Shown: positions 61,896-64,000 of the stretch, piece by piece | Numbering within the stretch: position 1 is the stretch's first letter | Layout of the letters: each line of letters opens with the position of its first letter | Source of the DNA: an uncultured Tropicimonas sp. | Lineage (GTDB): Bacteria > Pseudomonadota > Alphaproteobacteria > Rhodobacterales > Rhodobacteraceae | Direction: 5' to 3' | Assembly (NCBI GenBank): GCA_947497945.1 | Contig: CANMIP010000009.1 | Span: forward strand, 120,438-184,437 | Length of the DNA: 64,000 nucleotides | Translations under genes and position numbers: made by a program | The notes under the pieces: generated by a model | Database searches by the model: none | What the model saw: the letters and a program-made list of their open reading frames with translations, nothing else | Told to the model about the DNA's origin: nothing

Positions 61896-62509
61896 TGGCG
61901 CTGGTTGATGGTATCAATGGCGCGGTAAAGCGGCTGCCGAGCTGGCCGCTTTACCTGCTGGGCGCGGTTCCGGTGGTCTGGCTGTTCTGGCAAGGCCTGA
62001 CCGGTGGGCTGGGGGTCGACCCGACCAAGGTGATCGAGCACAAGCTTGGGCTCTGGGGGCTCTGGCTTCTGATCGCCGGCCTCGCGATCACCCCCTTGCA
62101 ACGTTTCGCCGGGCTGCGGCTGATCAAGTTCCGCCGGGCCATCGGGCTGCTCGCCTTCTTCTATATCCTGACGCATCTGTTGGTCTGGCTGGTGCTGGAC
62201 GTGCAGATCCCGGCACAGATATGGGCCGACATCCTGAAGCGTCCCTATATCACCATCGGCATGGCGGCCTTCCTGATGATGTTGCCGCTGGCGATCACCT
62301 CGAACAACTGGTCGCTCCGCAAGCTTGGTCCGGTCCGTTGGCGCGGGCTGCACAAGCTGACCTATCTGCTGGTGCCGCTGGGCGCGGTGCATTTCGTCAT
62401 GGTGGTGAAGGGCTGGCAGATGGAGCCGCTCTACTACCTTGCCGTTGTTATCGCGCTGCTGGCCCTGCGTTTGCGGCCGAGCCGTCGCCGCAGGGCTGCG
62501 GCAGCCTGA
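61895..62509 (+). CDS. msrQ: Heme-binding membrane subunit MsrQ (YedZ)
   Basis: A 204-residue membrane protein with about six helices that passes electrons from the quinone pool/flavin reductase to MsrP. TGGLGVDPTKVIEHKLGLWGLWLL, ITPLQRFAGLRLIKFRRAIGLLAFFYILTHLLVW and WRGLHKLTYLLVPLGAVHFVMVVKG hold the conserved His residues expected to bind heme. Coupled to msrP by the one-base overlap. Confidence 0.94.
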   Translation: MALVDGINGAVKRLPSWPLYLLGAVPVVWLFWQGLTGGLGVDPTKVIEHKLGLWGLWLLIAGLAITPLQRFAGLRLIKFRRAIGLLAFFYILTHLLVWLVLDVQIPAQIWADILKRPYITIGMAAFLMMLPLAITSNNWSLRKLGPVRWRGLHKLTYLLVPLGAVHFVMVVKGWQMEPLYYLAVVIALLALRLRPSRRRRAAAA

Positions 62510-62548
62510 ACCCTCCCGGTTTCCGCCGCAATGGTTACGGTGGGCGCC

Positions 62549-63745
62549 ATGACAACCAGTGATACCCGGCGGGCCGTCCGCCTGACGATGCTCCTCTTCT
62601 TTGCGCAACCCTTCGCGATCGGCTGCTGGATGGCGCTGATCCCGATCGTCAAGGAGGGGCTCGGGCTGAACGAAGCCCAGCTCGCGATTGCCCTGATGGG
62701 ATTGCCTGCCGGGATCGTGCCGACCCTCCCCCTCGCCGGGCGCGTGATCGGGCGTTACGGCCCGCGCCGGGTCTGCATGGCGGCATTGCCCGCACAGGCG
62801 CTTGTTCTCTGGATCATCCTGCTGGCGGGCGGCCAGACGGCGCTGTTTCTCGCATTGATGCTGTTCGGCGCCGTCGGCGCATTTTCGCAGGTCGGGCTGA
62901 ACACCTATGCCGGGCGCCTCGAAAAGGAACGAAAAGTCGGCGTGATGAGCCGATGCCACGGGCTCTGGGCAATCGGTGTCACGGTGGCCTCCGCCATGGC
63001 GGCCTTGGCGTCGGGATTGCCGCTGCTGTGGATTCCGCTCCTCGTTTCCGTGCCTGGTATGATCGCCGGCATCTTCGCCGCCGGGGCGTTGCCACGGCTC
63101 GGCGCGGACAATGCCGGGTCCGGCCCGGGCAGCCGTCGCATCCTGGACCTGCCACCGGCCCTGATCCTGATCTCGCTTTTTGCGTTGGTCGTGGCCATGA
63201 CCGAAGGGGCGATGTCGGACTGGTCCGCCGTCTACATGGCCCAGAGACTGGGAGGGGAAGCGACGGCTGCAGGGCTCGCGGTCTCTGTCTATGCCGGGGC
63301 GCTGGCACTCGGGCGCCTGTTCGGTGATGCGCTGCGGGCGCGAGTCGGTCCGGTGTTTCTGGCGCGTGCGACGATCCTGGTGGCCATATCGGGGGTGTTG
63401 CTGCTGGTGGCGCCGCTGCCGAGCCTGGCGGGATGGCTCGGATTCGCGCTGGTCGGTCTGGGCGTGTCGGTCGGTTATCCGCTCGGGGTCACGGCGGTGG
63501 CGGCGCTGGACGACCGGTTCGAGGGGCCGAACATTGCCATCATGTCGATGATCGCCCTCTGTGGGTTCCTGGTCGGACCGCCGATGATCGGTTTCCTGGC
63601 CGAGGCCTATTCGCTCCGGACCGGACTTGCCGCGCTTCTTCCGCTCCTTGTGCTGAGTCTCTGGCTTGCGGGCTTCCTGAGACCCGATTCTGCCCCAAAA
63701 TCCGAGTCGGAGGCGGTGGCTGGAGATGAGTCCGAACCGGGGTGA
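62549..63745 (+). CDS. Major facilitator superfamily transporter
   Basis: A 398-residue protein with about 12 helices. The loop 2-3 motif is present as GRVIGRYGPRRV (about residue 70), and SRCHGLWAIGVTVASAMAAL and MTEGAMSDWSAVYMA resemble the YbjJ/FucP-like group of MFS proteins. It starts 40 bases after msrQ; ATG at 62531 is an alternative start. Substrate unknown. It may be transcribed with msrPQ by read-through, but nothing else links them. Confidence 0.82.
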   Translation: MTTSDTRRAVRLTMLLFFAQPFAIGCWMALIPIVKEGLGLNEAQLAIALMGLPAGIVPTLPLAGRVIGRYGPRRVCMAALPAQALVLWIILLAGGQTALFLALMLFGAVGAFSQVGLNTYAGRLEKERKVGVMSRCHGLWAIGVTVASAMAALASGLPLLWIPLLVSVPGMIAGIFAAGALPRLGADNAGSGPGSRRILDLPPALILISLFALVVAMTEGAMSDWSAVYMAQRLGGEATAAGLAVSVYAGALALGRLFGDALRARVGPVFLARATILVAISGVLLLVAPLPSLAGWLGFALVGLGVSVGYPLGVTAVAALDDRFEGPNIAIMSMIALCGFLVGPPMIGFLAEAYSLRTGLAALLPLLVLSLWLAGFLRPDSAPKSESEAVAGDESEPG

Positions 63746-64000
63746 GGCGGATTCTGTGGGTAAAGCTGTGGAGAACCCCGAATTCGACTCGATCCGCCGA
63801 TAGGTGCCCTTGGGGAAGGAAGCAATGCAAACGTTTTCCTGAAACTTTCTTCTGGATTAATTCGTTCGTTTTCAGTGACTTGTGTGTTTTGTCGAAAAAA
63901 CTTCATCTTTCTGTTTCGAAAGGGCTTGCGGGTGTCCCGTACTATCCGTAGAACCCCCTTCACCGGCGGCGCTGAGGCGCACGACGGGGCGCCAGACGGG
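63746..64000. other. Non-coding end of the window with a strong promoter-like element
   Basis: After the MFS gene no protein frame is supported. An AT-rich stretch (63835-63920) leads into a good sigma-70-like promoter at 63926-63954. Confidence 0.5.
63926..63954 (+). promoter_or_regulatory. Sigma-70-type promoter, possibly of a stable-RNA operon beyond the window
   Basis: TTGCGG (63926-63931), a 17-base spacer and TAGAAC (63949-63954), preceded by AT-rich DNA as in UP elements and followed by CCCCCTTCACC. The composition resembles rrn or tRNA leaders of Rhodobacteraceae as I remember them. No RNA gene is visible before base 64000. Confidence 0.45.

Overview
The window reads as GC-rich chromosomal DNA of a marine Rhodobacteraceae (Roseobacter-type alphaproteobacterium). 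This is inferred from the gene sets: a sqdB-sqdD-sqdC sulfolipid operon in Rhodobacter order, bioMNY biotin uptake, tctCBA uptake, msrPQ, a carnitinyl-CoA dehydratase gene set, and a KDO transferase. No rRNA, tRNA, CRISPR array, transposase or phage gene is visible. The last bases hold a strong promoter-like element whose product lies outside the window.

Layout. 2-3155: a secreted caspase-like protein with Sel1 repeats, then two overlapping secreted proteins of unknown function. 3306-7492 (minus): a carnitine/acyl-CoA set (caiD, an NDP-forming acyl-CoA synthetase, an acyl-CoA dehydrogenase), interrupted by a 202-bp element with perfect 32-bp terminal inverted repeats. 7573-10547 (minus): sqdC, sqdD, sqdB for sulfoquinovosyl diacylglycerol. 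10832-37517: a large surface-polysaccharide locus with a GT2 glycosyltransferase, an ExoY/WcaJ-type sugar transferase, a Wzx-type flippase, a Wzy-type polymerase, a Wzc-type tyrosine kinase, two GT4 glycosyltransferases and a secreted clan GH-A glycosidase-like protein. 37616-50446: a fasciclin-RTX protein and housekeeping genes (ychF, VOC protein, GH43 xylosidase, waaA, two BrkB-family membrane proteins, gpsA, ackA, an L,D-transpeptidase). 50826-54714: a LuxR-type regulator fused to a degenerate alpha/beta-hydrolase fold, divergent from bioMNY. 55126-58458: tctCBA. 58541-63745: a small fasciclin protein, an FMN glutamate-synthase-like enzyme, msrPQ and an MFS transporter.

The most unusual content is a 12.5-kb hybrid nonribosomal peptide/polyketide synthase inside the polysaccharide locus (15526-28043). 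Protein 1 reads A-T-KS-AT-T-aminotransferase-C-A(Gly)-T. Protein 2 reads C-(remnant of A)-T-TE. Its condensation domain has lost the catalytic histidine, its adenylation domain is reduced to a C-terminal scrap, and its thioesterase carries Cys where Ser is usual. The Sfp-type phosphopantetheinyl transferase needed to activate the carrier proteins is encoded with a 4-bp overlap in the polysaccharide operon (kinase, glycosyltransferase, PPTase), tail to tail with the synthase. I infer that a small peptide/polyketide with a beta-amino unit and glycine is made together with, and perhaps attached to or exported with, a Wzx/Wzy-type polysaccharide. A shared motif (TTGACT, 16 bases, CAC[A/T]CTGCA) upstream of both the synthase and the kinase operon hints at common control.
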